Part shown: positions 1-11,094 of the stretch, in pieces
Layout: every line of letters begins with the position of its first letter
Position numbering within the stretch: position 1 is the first letter of the stretch
Assembly (NCBI GenBank): GCA_016617855.1
Contig: JAECUM010003302.1
Coordinates: 46,795-110,794 of the forward strand
Length of the DNA stretch: 64,000 nt
DNA from: Megalonaias nervosa
Taxonomy: Eukaryota; Mollusca; Bivalvia; Unionida; Unionidae
Direction of reading: 5' to 3'
Program-made: the position numbers and the translations under genes
Notes under the pieces: generated by a model
Database searches by the model: none
Told to the model about the DNA's origin: nothing
Seen by the model: only the letters and a program-made list of their open reading frames with translations

Positions 1-611
1 ATCACTGCACCATAACCAAAATATTTGCTGTCAGGAACAGACTTGTACGTTGGTTTAATATGGGTCATTAATAGCTCTATAACCATTTGCTTAGCCCATG
101 TGTACATATGCGCGTGTCTTTGGTTAACACATCATCATCCTGGTTATTTGTCTCCGTCCCCCAATTTTGTAAACTTTATAAACGAAAAGACATATTTTTC
201 CTTGATTGTACACTTTATACATGTTCCTCGATTGTACACTGTATGCATGTGTAATAAAATATAACGGTTAAAATCAAGAAGAAAAATTTGTGGACAATAT
301 CTAAGATCAGATATGTGCTGCCCAGTGTATAATATACATTATCAGTATATTGATTTATTTTATAAGTATACACGTCTTATTAATGCCAGCATCTTAGTCC
401 AGTTTTACAATATGTGGTATGCAGGTATGTGCTTATGTGCATCTGCAATCATAGGTAATGCAGGTATGTGCTTCAGTGCATCTGTATATGCATAGGTAAA
501 GTGACCTTAAATGTGATAAAAAAAACTTCGAGACGAAACGTTGTTCATCTTATGGACTTTAATAAATACTAAATTAGGTCAAGAAAAGAAAATGTCGAAT
601 ATTTACTACTG
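1..611. other. Non-coding, two short tandem duplications
   Basis: No gene is visible. Two short direct duplications occur: a ~26-bp unit at about 203-250 (each copy with GATTGTACACT) and a ~40-bp unit at about 420-497 (each copy starting GCAGGTATGTGCTT). The short open frames here have no recognisable motif. Confidence 0.5.
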
Positions 612-701
<90 letters not shown>

Positions 702-729
702 CATACATACATACATACATACATACATA
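612..729. repeat. (AT)n then (ACAT)n compound microsatellite
   Basis: About 84 bp of alternating AT run directly into about 32 bp of ACAT repeats. It lies just upstream of the first recognisable coding sequence of the retrotransposon relic. Confidence 0.95.
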
Positions 730-840
730 AAAAATATGTAATTACCCTTAATATTAAGAGACGGATTAAGATAGGGCAATGACGGGCAAAGATACAAATA
801 TTATACTAAAAAATAAATGCATATTAAGTAGACATGTTTT

Positions 841-1578
841 CTTTTCATCGATAACTTTTTAACGCAGTTTGAAAAGTTAGCTTTAATCCATCATCTACCC
901 AAAGATCTGTGGGCCATTAATATCTCTGCGTTTTTACAAGGAGCTGGCAAGGCTGTCTACCATAATATGACACCCACTGAAAAAGATGACTAAGACGCTC
1001 TCAAGAAAGCGCTGTTACGGCATTACGAGTTGTCGGCTGAAAGTTTTCGCAAACTTTTCAGAGAGTCGTCTAAACGAACAACGAAGACACACGCACAATT
1101 TCATACGCGTGTGCGCCTGCTTTTCGATGAATGGATGAAAATGACAGGCGCCGCGCTCACTTATGAAGGCATACGGGAAGAGATCTTGAAAGAACGTGTA
1201 CTCAGTACGTATCGGAACGACCTGATCGTATTTTTAGCGGAGCGTGATTTCGCGACCTTAGAAGATATTAGTGTGATGGCTGAGCGATATGAGAGTGCAC
1301 GCTCTCTTCCGACCACCTGGAGTGGCAGGGATCAAACCAGCGTCCCTGACTTTAGAAGAGCTAACGGTTTGACACCTCCTAGGCGGAATGGTCAAAATGG
1401 TGGGAAGCTAGGTGCTGATAATCCCAACCATGATCAGTTCCGTGGCTCAGGAAAGTCCCACTGGGAAGATAAAGGTACCCCTGGTAAGAAAGATGAAGTT
1501 TGTGTGCTACGGTTGCAACAAACCTGGCCATACTCTCAAGACCTGCACGATAAATGTAGTGACACCAGACACTGGTAG
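841..1578 (+). pseudogene. Degraded gag (capsid region)
   Basis: Reading frame 1 encodes a gag-like helical region: around 850-990 it reads LTQFEKLALIHHLPKDLWAI, then an in-frame TAA at 991-993, then more gag-like sequence (LRHYELSAESFRKLFRE and onward, rich in K/R/E). Gag forms the particle that packages the element RNA. The N-terminus is not found, because the sequence upstream degenerates into the microsatellite. Near 1498 the gag reading moves to frame 2, where the zinc knuckle sits; the frame-1 continuation to 1578 is out of register. Similarity is by pattern only, so exact domain limits are uncertain. Confidence 0.7.
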
Positions 1579-1975
1579 AAAGTGTAAACCAGTAGAGTGG
1601 TCGAATGCAGCATCAGCTACGGTAAATGCAGAGAAGGCTACTGTGTTGTATGACACCGGTTGTAGTTATCCAGCTTTGGTGGATTGCAAATTTGTCAAAC
1701 CTGCTGATTATACAGGTGAGACAGTGGAAGTTCAATTTGCTAATAAGAGTAAAGATTCCCTTCCAGTTGTTTACATCGATCTTGATTCGCCGTATGTGAA
1801 AGGACGAATTCAAGCAGCGTGCTTGTCAGGGTTGTCGCATGACGTAATTTTAGGATGGAGGTATGTGTTGCCACAGCCTAATCCTACCCGTACACGTGCG
1901 GTCCGTAGAGACGAGGTCTATGAAGCGAAGGTCAGGGTCGAAGCCGCTGAACCCCTCTACTTCGCCCATAGATAA
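1499..1975 (+). pseudogene. Zinc knuckle and aspartic protease of the gypsy element
   Basis: Frame 2 carries a complete CCHC knuckle at 1505-1546 (CYGCNKPGHTLKTC, exact C-X2-C-X4-H-X4-C spacing), which binds nucleic acid in Gag. About 35 residues later is the retropepsin active site, VLYDTGCSYPALVD, with the DTG triad at 1652-1660. The protease would end at GLSHDVILGW near 1855, matching the conserved hydrophobic-ILG strand of retroviral-type proteases. Protease matures the Gag-Pol polyprotein. The frame closes at 1973-1975, but homologous coding continues in frame 3 from about 1956, so a frameshift separates protease from integrase. The core here is intact; the element as a whole is not. Confidence 0.8.
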
Positions 1976-3150
1976 TTTGCTACCTGGTGAATTAAAGAGA
2001 CTTCAAGAGGAAGATTCTGCCTTTAACAGGATACACGGGTATGCAAAGGAGAAGTCCGTGCGGAACTTACCTGACGGTGAGGTAGAGTTTGCGCTGAAAC
2101 GGGGTATCTTGTATCGATACGCCCGGAAAGGTTCTGAGAGGTATAAACAAGTGATTGTACCTCGATCTAAGTGAGATGTGGTTAGGCTAGCACATGAGAG
2201 TCTACTCGGTAGTCACATGGGTGTGGCAAAGACGAGAGATTGGTTAGTGAGGGAGTTCTACTGGCCAGATGTGTATGGGGATGTAAGGAGGTTTTGTCTG
2301 TCGTGTGACAAGTGTCAGCGTTTGGCACCTAAGACCTCAAATCGCCCAGTGCCACTAGGAACCACCCCTCTGATTGATGAACCTTTCTCAAGGGTGGCTA
2401 TGGATTTGATAGGCCCGATAAAGCCTGCGTCAGAAAGTGGTAATCGTTATGTGTTAACGATCGGTGATTATGCTACCCGATACCCGGAGGCCGTTGCGTT
2501 GAAGAACATTGATTCAGTTACGGTGGCTGAAGCTTTGTTAGGAGTTTGGTCTAGAGTTATCGTTCCTGAAGAGATACTAACTGACCAAGGGAAGCAGTTT
2601 GTTAGCCAGGTGATGGAAGAAGCGAACCGGTTACTTTCCATTAGGCACCTGACTACCACCCCGTATCACCCGCAGTGCAATGGTCTAGTAGAGCGTTTCA
2701 ATGGGACGTTGAAGCAAGCTCTGGAGAGCTTTTGAGCTAGTTTATGGGAGGATAGTGATAGGACCTATGGCTGTATTGAAACAGTTATGGGCGGATGAAA
2801 AGGCATCCGAGGAAGTACGAACAACGTATCAGTATGTTGTTGATCTCCGTAACAAGCTGGAGGAAGTTTGTAGATTGGCCCAGAAGAATCTCCGTGACGC
2901 ACGGGGACGTCAAGCCAAGTACTATGACAAGAGGGCGAAGGAACAGAAGTTTGAAGTGGGTGACAAGGTGTTGATGTATTTGGAGCACAACAAACTCCAA
3001 GTATCCTGGAGGGTCCGTTCGTTGTAACGGAAAAGAAGGGCGGACAGAACTATCGTATCAAGGTGGGAGATAAAGAGAAGTTGTACTACGTTAACCTCCT
3101 TAAACGCTACCTTGAAAGGGAGTCACCTACTGAATTCGTGGTTGCTACAG
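1956..3150 (+). pseudogene. Gypsy-type integrase, upstream of RT
   Basis: Frame 3 reads through an in-frame TGA at 2172 into an HHCC zinc domain (H, H, then CLSCDKC, about 2190-2330) and a catalytic core. AMDLIGP gives the first Asp, LTDQGKQF the second and VERFNG the Glu, with exactly 35 residues between second Asp and Glu, as in DD35E integrases. After a TGA at 2733 and a small deletion near 2750, the C-terminal part continues in frame 1 (GPMAVLKQLW; FEVGDKVLMYL). It then shifts at ~3000 to frame 3, LEGPFVVTEKKGG, the GPF/Y module typical of gypsy integrases. Integrase inserts the cDNA into host DNA. All catalytic residues survive, but the frame is broken at least four times. Confidence 0.88.
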
Positions 3151-3966
3151 TTGTGACTGAAGAACCCGACGACAACGGAGGAGTGGCGAAAGTACTTTCT
3201 AGTTGTCCTTTGACGAGAAATGAAACCTACGTCCACGTCGTCCTTGACGTAACGTTAACGTCAGAACAACGTGAAGAGGTGGAGGAGATACTCCACGACT
3301 GCGCAAGTGTCTTGACAGAAAGATCAGGCTTGACGGACTTGGAGTAGTTCAGTTTGAAGTTACTGGATGAAACGCCTGTGACATTGAAACCCTATCCACT
3401 GTCTCATGCGAAGTTAGAAACTGTACGGAACGAAATTCGAGCTATGCTTGACTTAGGGGTCATTGAACCAGCCGAATCCGCATATAGTTCACGGGTTGTT
3501 TTGGTACAGAAGAATGATAGGTTGACGTCGGACGCCGTAGTGAGACTACCGGACGTGACAAAGGACTTTGTCTTACGTACCGACGCTTCTGACAGTGGTC
3601 TTGGTGCAGTTTTACTGCATGAACATGATGGGAACTTATTCCCGGTTGCATATGATGGTAGACAGTTATCTCCTGCTGAGCGTAATTATTCAGTTACCGA
3701 AAGGGAGTGCCTAGCGATTATCTTTGTAATCTCCAAATTCCAGTGCTACCTATATGGACGAAAGGTTTTTTCTCGAAACTGACCACCAACCACTTGCTTA
3801 TTTGGCCCAAGCTAAACTGACGAATGGACTTTTAATGAGGTGGTCATTATTTCTTCAACAATATCAAATTCAATTGCCTTACATTAAAAGGAAGTGATGA
3901 TGTAAGAGCAGATGGTGTGAGTAGATTAGTTGATTCTGAGGTGAAGAGGTCACTTCAGGACATGTA
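3151..3966 (+). pseudogene. RT N-terminal edge fused to RNase H, RT core deleted
   Basis: Downstream of integrase the frame continues through a spacer and a TAG at 3345 into a typical gypsy pre-RT segment (ETPVTLKPYPLSHAK; MLDLGVIEPAESAYSSRVVL; VQKND at about 3520). The next recognisable residues, VVRLPDVTKDF and FVLRTDASDSGLGAVL, already belong to the RNase H region. The RT fingers and palm with the catalytic YxDD motif are therefore missing, an in-frame internal deletion near 3518. RNase H keeps its first Asp (TDAS) and Glu (TEREC). A frameshift at ~3770 precedes TDHQPLAYLAQ, the third acidic site, and another near 3895 precedes GSDDVRADGVSRL. Coding ends at TAA 3964-3966. Confidence 0.85.
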
Positions 3967-5722
3967 AACAACGACTTGAAATGCAACTCCAAAATTCGAA
4001 GAGCAAAATCCCAGATTTTACTCTTAAAGAAGGGCGTATGTAATGTGTCGAATTTTGAAGAAGTACTGAATCTTCAAGTTGAATAAATTGTGCATTAAAA
4101 TTTATCATAGTCAAGCCAGAAAAGTCTTTGAGAAAGGTCACTTTGATATTTCCCTTCTTTTATCTGTGAAACATAAAAGGACCTACATTTAAGTTTTAGT
4201 GGAACTGACCCAGCCATTCTAACGGTATCTTGGGAGAGTCTACATTAGAACCGTATCTGTTGCAAAGGACCGCATGTCAAAGAATTGATCTTCAAAGGAA
4301 AGTGGATTGCATAGTATTCTAGGCTGTCAAAATCTGATGAAAGACATGATTATTTTGGGGAAAATTTAGGAACAGTTGCTTTTGATTGTTCAGTTAAAAT
4401 TAAGGCGTACACATTGGAAGTTATGGGAGTTTAAATTTACCGACCTTAGTCAAAATAATTAGTTAGTCAGAAATTTGTCTTGAGAGAAGACAGGTTGACT
4501 CCGTGGGAAACCTAAAAGAATAGTGTTTTCCCTGGTTAACAAGTAAAGAGGCCAGATAGCTGTCTTGAAAGGAAGAGACAGGCTATAGTGCTAGGACGCA
4601 CGATTGTGTGGAAAAGAAACAGCATTAAGTTACGTAATTTTAATTTCCATGTAATTTTCTATTTTGTTGTTTGGTTTTATGCAAATGTGTTTGATATGCT
4701 TATGATCCATGCTATATATCGTTTATTCAATTTCATAGAACTCTGTTGATATGTTAGAGTTGTTATGCAATATATTTCTTTAATTTTACAGTTATTAGTT
4801 CATTGATAGCATTGACAGATTGCCTGTAATCGACATATTCAAATGTGTAGTATTTCATATGGATTTATGATGTAATCCAAATATTAAAATGTGTAGTATT
4901 TCATAAGGATTTATGAATTAATCTAAATATTCAAATGTGTAGAATTTCTTATGGTTATATGAATTAATTTCCTTTGTCTGTAGAATGATACTGTTTATCG
5001 TGAGTTAATGATAACTGCATATTTATATATGATTTTGTAATGCTTAAATGATCTTGCAGGTTATTAGTTATTCTAAGCTGGAATTTAGTGAATCTTATGC
5101 AATAGTAATCGAGCATTTATCTTATTGAGTGGAACTGACTAGCTAGGTGTTAGAAGTCGCATAGTAACGTATGCAGATATATACGGCAGTATTGTTTGTA
5201 ATCACCGCATGTGTTATTTTCTAGTTAATCCATGGTGGAGCAAGGGCGATGAACTGTTTAATTAGGGACGTATATTGCAATTGTCATTTGTACTAGAGAT
5301 ACTGATTGTACCTTACCTCAAATACAGTAAATATGTCAGGACCGTTAATCGTTAAGGTCACATTATGTCAGAATTTATGCAGTGTGGATAGCTATTTACG
5401 TTTCTGAATAACGAAAGTAAGAGAATTTTATATATACGGATAGGTGGTGAAACACATACAGATTTAGTCGTAATCTTGTTATTTAAGGGAACAGCTTTCT
5501 ATATCCCTCCCCGAGAACCCGATGAGGACAGCCCAAGAAGGAAGTCCGCAAATAGAGAATTCGGAATAGAAGGGTCAGAGGAAGAACCAAGCATACACGC
5601 TAGACGTGGAATACACAAAGTCAGTAGAGGAACGACGCCAGGTGATGCAAATTGTAATCTTTCCACCACTCGTCACTATGATGAACGAATCCGCAAATTG
5701 AACACTGCTATTAAATTCCATT
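3967..5722 (+). other. 3' non-coding part of the retrotransposon, possible LTR
   Basis: No coding homology. A purine-rich stretch (about 4025-4035) followed by TGTAATG at about 4039 looks like a polypurine tract plus LTR start. A reverse-complement-like CATTAATG occurs at about 5718, and a TATA-like string lies near 5430. A single 3' LTR of about 1.7 kb is possible but rests only on position and termini; no second copy is seen in the window. The 82-codon open frame at 5476-5724 falls inside and has no known motif. Confidence 0.3.
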
Positions 5723-5955
5723 AATGTAAATCTGTTGGATTGAAATTGCAATTTTAGTTTATATATTAATTAATTAAAATTTATTTTATTTTGTTTTTTA
5801 ATGGTGCTCGTATTTGTTTATTTCTTCTCAATAGTCTCGCTGAGATCTCTGTCAATGTTCTGTCTATCCACTCACACTGGGCAATAACATCGAAGGAGGT
5901 CATCTTCTAGATAACGATCGCCAAATCAATTAATAGAGGTTCAAACACACGACAC

Positions 5956-6035
<80 letters not shown>

Positions 6036-6777
6036 ATACTCTTTCATTTTCATTTGTAATCAATATGGTAAGCATCACCGATAAATGATTTTCACCAATT
6101 TATATACTTAATATACTTGTGAAGAATGAATTTTCAATGAAGTTTTACAAAATGCAGTTTTTATTGTTGAAATTTAAAATTATATCATTTAATGAAGATT
6201 GTGATTGTTGATTAAACACAACAATACGTCTAACATTGTATAAAAATACTGCAAACATCCCTCCTGTGTTCTAAGTCAGCGAATTCAGTAACATGATACC
6301 ATATGTATCAGGCTGATTCAATAAATTAGAATGTTGGCTCAGCGACTGTCGATTCATTAAATTTTTCTAGGATGCTGGCTAGACGAATTTTTGTATACTT
6401 ACGTGACAAGAAAAAAATAGATTTTGCGAAGGTCATGAACAGTGAAGTCTAGAGCTGCCAATCTATAGGGCCACTTATGGAAAATGGAAAGTGCTATCAT
6501 ACAAGTTCGTTTGTTGCCGTAAATCTTCCGAACAGGTCTTGTAAATTTTTCTTAACTCCGAAGCGCAGGGGTGAATCCAGTATACCCTTATATGGGAGCA
6601 AACTCACGATAGTTTGGCTCAAGATTTCACTGCGTTCGCCTTCCTTTTCCTACAGGTAAGAAACTACGTACTACATTTGAAAGATTTTCTTTGAAAGCCG
6701 CAGTGGAATAATATGAATATTTTAAGACATTAAGTTTAATTTATTTTTTAAACAATTTAATTTTATGTCGAAGCATT
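5723..6777. other. Non-coding, with an (AT)n microsatellite
   Basis: An alternating AT tract fills about 5959-6032. The rest is AT-rich, and I see no gene, RNA or recognisable repeat in it. Confidence 0.5.
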
Positions 6778-6785
6778 TGAAACAT

Positions 6786-6799
6786 GTGTGTGTGTATGT

Positions 6800-6836
<37 letters not shown>

Positions 6837-8068
6837 GGATTTTTAACGTAGTTTTTACAATTTTTCAGTCATATCGCTACGATGTCTGCAGTGTGACAGT
6901 TTATAGTGTTACGCATATGTAATTAAATTGCTTGTGTGTTAGTTTTAAAATTCTTTTTTATTTTATTTTTGTTTCATTACATTTTATTGTAATGATTAAT
7001 TTCACGGGATTCGAAATTCTTTTTCAGTAGTTCGATATTTTCTTTTAGTAATGTTGTTTATCTAAGACGTAAAACGTGTTACATGAGGAATATTTTTAGC
7101 TCACCTTGGTCCGCGGTAGTGTAAGCGCTACGCGAAAACGAGTGGCTATTGCCAAGGTCATTTCGTTTAGTCTGAATAAACAATGTTTTATTTTTAAATT
7201 TATTTCAGAGTGAGAGTAGATGAGGGTTCTTGTTACGTGAGAGATTACATTTTTCGTATTGCTTTGTTCAAGTATTAAGAGACCACATAATCTATCTCGC
7301 AAGAACGGGATGATAATTCGGGTGGATATAATACCCTTCCTGAGCGCTCGTCTGTCAGTTGTATTTTGGAAACCTTGAAGGCTGGATATGTTTTTATTGT
7401 TGAAACCAGATTGTTTTTGAAGTTCATTTGTTTTTGGAATTTAATAATTTATTCTCTAGAAAGCCAAACGAGTGTATTGTTTTATAAATTCTGGGAGAAA
7501 GAAATTCAGTGGAAATTTATTCTGGAATTATTCGGAAACATAAACTGTGATTCAATTGAAGAATTGTTGCTATTTGTACAAGGACCATATCTGACGTCAT
7601 CGCCTTCCATATTGGAAAGTCGTCGAGATTCGAACCTGGATTCTAATAGAACTATTTAGTGATAGGACTTGTATTTTTCATTCTTAGGATTAAATTTTGG
7701 ATTATATTCACAAACCGTAAGCCTATTTTCCAATTTTTACATTGTTTTCTAGGGAAATAAATTATTTTGTTATAATATACAAAGCTTGTTGGCTTCACTC
7801 TTTTCTCTTTTCTCTTGTTATTATTGTACGAGCCTACACGTAACCGTAGTGATGTCTAGCACCGCAGCATCATGCCGCAGACACCTAGAAACATTATCCT
7901 GACACCACGCAGACCATTCCTAACACTGAAGTCTTAATGCTGAGCACCTAGCGTGGCAGCTGCTAGTACCATTTTATAAGTCTTTGGTATGACTCGTCCG
8001 GGGTTCGAAACCGCGCGCGACCTCCCGCATCCGAGGCAGACTCTCTAACCACTAGGCCACCAGAGCGG
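6786..8068 (-). mobile_element. tRNA-derived SINE (family A), split by a solo LTR
   Basis: On the minus strand 8068-7850 holds the tRNA-like head (A-box region TGGCCTAGTGGTTAGAG, B-box region near 8006) and most of the body. The remaining tail (AGACATCGTAGCGATATGAC, then a (CA)n tail) is at 6906-6786. The body matches the copies at 37.8, 38.3, 52.8 and 56.0 kb, where it is uninterrupted. The 8-bp direct repeat TGAAACAT flanks the whole structure (6778-6785 and 8069-8076), so this is one SINE insertion later broken at 6906/7846. Confidence 0.88.
6907..7845. mobile_element. Solo LTR nested inside a SINE
   Basis: The 939-bp segment interrupts the SINE body precisely. It starts TGTTACG and ends CGTAACC, near-perfect inverted termini of the TG...CA type found on gypsy-like LTRs. 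The flanks are ATAG (6903-6906) and GTAG (7846-7849), a one-mismatch 4-bp target duplication. Inside are a TATA-like ATATAATACC near 7327 and AATAAA at 7756-7761 followed by T-rich sequence, so an LTR reading plus strand is plausible. No internal region is present, as expected after LTR-LTR recombination. Limits come directly from SINE alignment; the LTR identity is inference. Confidence 0.75.
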
Positions 8069-8076
8069 TGAAACAT

Positions 8077-9689
8077 TTTGTATTCTTTTAATTATATACT
8101 ATTAATCATAAAATATATATTCTGTTTTGGAAACATAAATTGTATTAAGAATGTATATGTATTTGTAATCGTAGTATTGATTTATTTTAAAGAAGATTTC
8201 GCTACCAACTTCATGCTCAATAATAATTCGTTTAGAAATAAAATACCTTTGAAGCTACAGAACATAATATATTTGTATTTAAAGTCTAAAATTTAATACT
8301 TCGCAAATAAACAAACAATTTTGGTGTCAGTCTGAAATAATGAAATTCGTTAGCATTTTTTGCTAATCGTTAACTTATTCGATATTTACTTATTCATATT
8401 ATATTCTAAAAATAAACAAATTTTAGAACTGTATTAAATTGGTAAGCTTAAAGGAATATAATCATTTTATATGTATTTTTTATATCTAAAATGTGTAAAT
8501 GTACAAGCCACATCTATGCTACTCAATAAGTACAACTCAGAAATTCAGCAATAAATAAATAAATATTTAAGAAAGGAAGACCGACAGACATAATAAAAAA
8601 GATGATGAATCATTACACTTACCTGTATCGCAGATGCGATGCTGCCATTTCCCGCATCTGTTACAAGACAAAGCAAGATGACTAGGCCTGATATGCCTAT
8701 GGCATTTTATACAAGGATAAAACACCAATGTCACAATTAACACAGTTCAGCTAGTATTATACCAAAATATATCCGATCAAAATGTCACAAATATAAACTT
8801 TATTTAACGTAAATTAATCCAAAATTTACTCTCAAGTATACCAAACACCTTTATTAAAGCTTAGGATAAAAACTGTTATGGAATGAAAAATTTTCGGCTC
8901 CTTTAAACAAATTAACAGTGTGTGGTAAGTTTGATTTTATACCTTTTTATAATTAACTGTTGACATTTTAGCGGTGTGCTGGGAGACATCAATGAATAAT
9001 CGTGTGACTAGTGGGAGTGACCATTAGCAATGTGCTAATTATTGTCTTAAAAATGCATGAATTGGGGTTGAATTGTCCCACGGCTGAGGTTGAAATTTCT
9101 TGGAGTATAAATGTCTTGGAAATTTTCTTGGGGTCGAAATGTTTCGCTCTCGACACGTGCAACCTTCAACACAATTAACGATTAGCATAACGATAGGACA
9201 AGGGCTGTTTAAAAATGTTGGTTATACATTATACAAGTTAATTAATCTGTGATTATAATTCTTTCCCTGTATCGCTATTGCAAAGTACATGACCGTTGGA
9301 AGACGGGTACAAAGATAAAAAAAATGAAATGACCGTTGAAAAAAGAGCATTATGTCCACATTAATATAATGGGTCGAGTACGTTATGGACCGATTTAGGT
9401 AAGCCGAGTTCTTTATTGGACGAGAACATTAATGGGCTGACTCTGCCATAGGCCGAATAGTCCCAGAATCCTTTAATACACTTGGTTAAGAAAGTAGTTG
9501 ATAAACATGCATACAAACACATGACAATAAAACTCGAATGCCCGTGTGTAATGAAATGAAAATTGATAAACACAAAGAATATATTAATTATTAACATGCA
9601 GAAATTGACAAATTGGTACTAAATAGTGAAGTCAGTTAACACGGATTCAACTGCAGGTTAAAACTGTATTTCATTTCAAACTACGTCTA
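8077..9689. other. AT-rich, no feature recognised
   Basis: Short open frames at about 8078-8296 (plus) and 9361-9597 (minus) are AT-driven and lack motifs. Nothing here can be named. Confidence 0.5.
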
Positions 9690-10340
9690 TCGTCACACTA
9701 TCAGTAGAACGAACATTCCCCTTTTTATAATGGAGCTCAGTATGTACGTACAGTCAAGTGTGGTGATCTGGAACTTGCACCCATTTCTGGTACACAGTTT
9801 AAGAGACTTTTTCTAAAGTGCGACTGACGATTTGGTTGTTTTGTAAACGTACAATTTTGTGTGGATCTAATATTGTCCCGCGAAGGTCTTGATCTTTTCC
9901 GTACTGAAGAGCTTGTTTCAACACGTCAACGTTTAACACTTGACTCGATCGATAGTTTAGTGGCAGTCCTTTGACTATGCATTTGGTGTGGATTTCACTC
10001 CATCGGTTACAATACAGGTATCCGTAATGTTTGGAACCGCCGCTAGCAAAACTGACGACTGTCTTCTGGGTATTCGTCCGTCAATGCACTTAAACATCTT
10101 TCAATTTCTGGGTCATGGCTATGAAGGCAATGGATGCACATACAATTGTCAATGTCAAACTAGAGGACTCGATCTCCTAAAAGTGTTATGGATTCCTACA
10201 TTTCTAAACGAGCGTTTGCGTGTCGCGTACGCAGCGTACATAAACAGAATGCAAACCAGACTTTCTGTCAGGATCTATATTTGTAATATTTGTATAATGA
10301 TGACATTTCCAAATGCGTCGGAAGGTGCAAACTCCATCAC
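9690..10340 (-). pseudogene. Polinton/adintovirus-like family B DNA polymerase remnant
   Basis: Minus-strand translation gives the C-terminal landmarks of a protein-primed PolB in the right order. EFAPSDAFGN (about 10290-10335) and AAYATRKRSF (about 10210-10240) come first. Then comes a decayed catalytic motif C, stop-FDIDN, where family members have Y-x-DTDS (Asp-Asn at 10145-10156). Then SALTDEYPED, FASGGSKHYGY (10018-10050), IVKGLPLNYRSS and LDPHKIVRL. The block containing FASGGSKHYGY stays open for about 90 codons to a stop near 9812. At least two frame changes, a stop inside motif C and the altered DTDS show it is inactive. Such polymerases replicate Polinton/Maverick elements and related viruses; no capsid, ATPase or integrase partner is seen nearby. 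Confidence 0.7.
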
Positions 10341-10691
10341 TTCTTCCTAATTGACCAATATCAAATCTTCACGGACGATTTTCACACGTTTTATTTGTTT
10401 TCGTTTGTCGTCTACCAGATGAAAGTATCAAACTTGATCTGCCAAGTTACCTGTGTCAGCCTATCTAATCTGTGTCAAATGAGACTGCGTGCAATATGCA
10501 TGTGTGCATGCGTGTGTGTCGTTTCCTTTTATATGTATTATTTATTGTCCATAGATTAATTGATAACTAGAAACGTTTTGGATGTAAGGTGACTTTGGGA
10601 TGGTGTTCCCCGACCCAGCGGTCAACCTATTACGGGAATAATAAAGAATTCATTATAAAAGTATAGGGCGAGGTTCGTACCCTAAGAATAA
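10341..10691. other. No feature recognised
   Basis: Unassigned sequence between the polymerase remnant and the zinc-knuckle relic. It may be further decayed polymerase, but I cannot align it to known motifs. Confidence 0.4.
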
Positions 10692-11094
10692 ATGGTACCT
10701 ATTCAGCTTTCAATTTGTGAAGATGGGAGAGTCAAAACAGATAAAAGCAGCTGCTATATTTGTCAAGAGAAATGTCCCTTGGCTCCAGAATGCCCACAAC
10801 GTCCAAGGAAAGGAAAGACAGGAGAAAAGAGAGACAAAGGTAAAGATATATGTTATCATTGTCAGCAAAACGACACTGGTCTTCAGAGAGTCTTTAGAAA
10901 AAAAGAAAACAAACAGATTAAGAAGCTGGGGGAGGGAGAGGTCTTCAGAAACAGATGAACCCATCCCCGTCAAAAAATGCAAGAAATCAAGACCACGAGA
11001 AGCAACAGCAGAAGAGGACGAACCCATGCCAGTGAAGAAATTCAAAAAAGAGACAGGCAGTGAAAGAAAGAAAGAAGATAATGGACTCTTGTGA
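10692..11094 (+). pseudogene. Decayed zinc-knuckle, lysine-rich protein
   Basis: Frame 3 (10692-10958) encodes CYICQEKCPLAPEC, which has the first, second and last Cys of a CCHC knuckle at correct spacing but Pro in place of His. A second knuckle-like start, ICYHCQQ, follows without its later ligands. Frame 1 (to 11094) continues with two similar acidic/basic blocks, DEPIPVKKCKK and DEPMPVKKFKK. The parts probably formed one protein before a frameshift near 10930. CCHC knuckles bind RNA or single-stranded DNA and are common in Gag and in element accessory proteins. I do not know the family. It is open but the knuckles are damaged, so a relic is more likely than a gene. Confidence 0.4.

Larger units (their letters stand above)
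841..3966 (+). mobile_element. Gmr1-like Ty3/gypsy retrotransposon relic
   Basis: Frame-by-frame reading gives gag, CCHC zinc knuckle, protease (DTG), integrase (HHCC zinc domain, D-D-35-E core, GPF module), the N-terminal edge of reverse transcriptase, then RNase H, all on the plus strand. Each domain is of Ty3/gypsy type, yet integrase precedes RT/RNase H as in Ty1/copia. That combination defines the Gmr1 group of metazoan gypsy-like elements. The copy is dead: in-frame stops (991, 2172, 2733, 3345), several frame changes (~1498, ~1950, ~2750, ~3000, ~3770, ~3895) and deletion of nearly the whole RT palm. The 5' LTR and gag start are not recognised. Domain order is directly visible; the group name is from family knowledge. 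Confidence 0.85.

Noticed and set aside
606..797. Tyr/Ile repeat peptide on the minus strand
   Set aside because: Translation of an (AT)n/(ACAT)n microsatellite.
7366..7659. 97-codon open frame
   Set aside because: It lies wholly inside the solo LTR that interrupts a SINE and has no recognisable motif.
9988..10350. 120-codon plus-strand frame
   Set aside because: Antisense to the polymerase remnant, whose minus-strand motifs are far more convincing.
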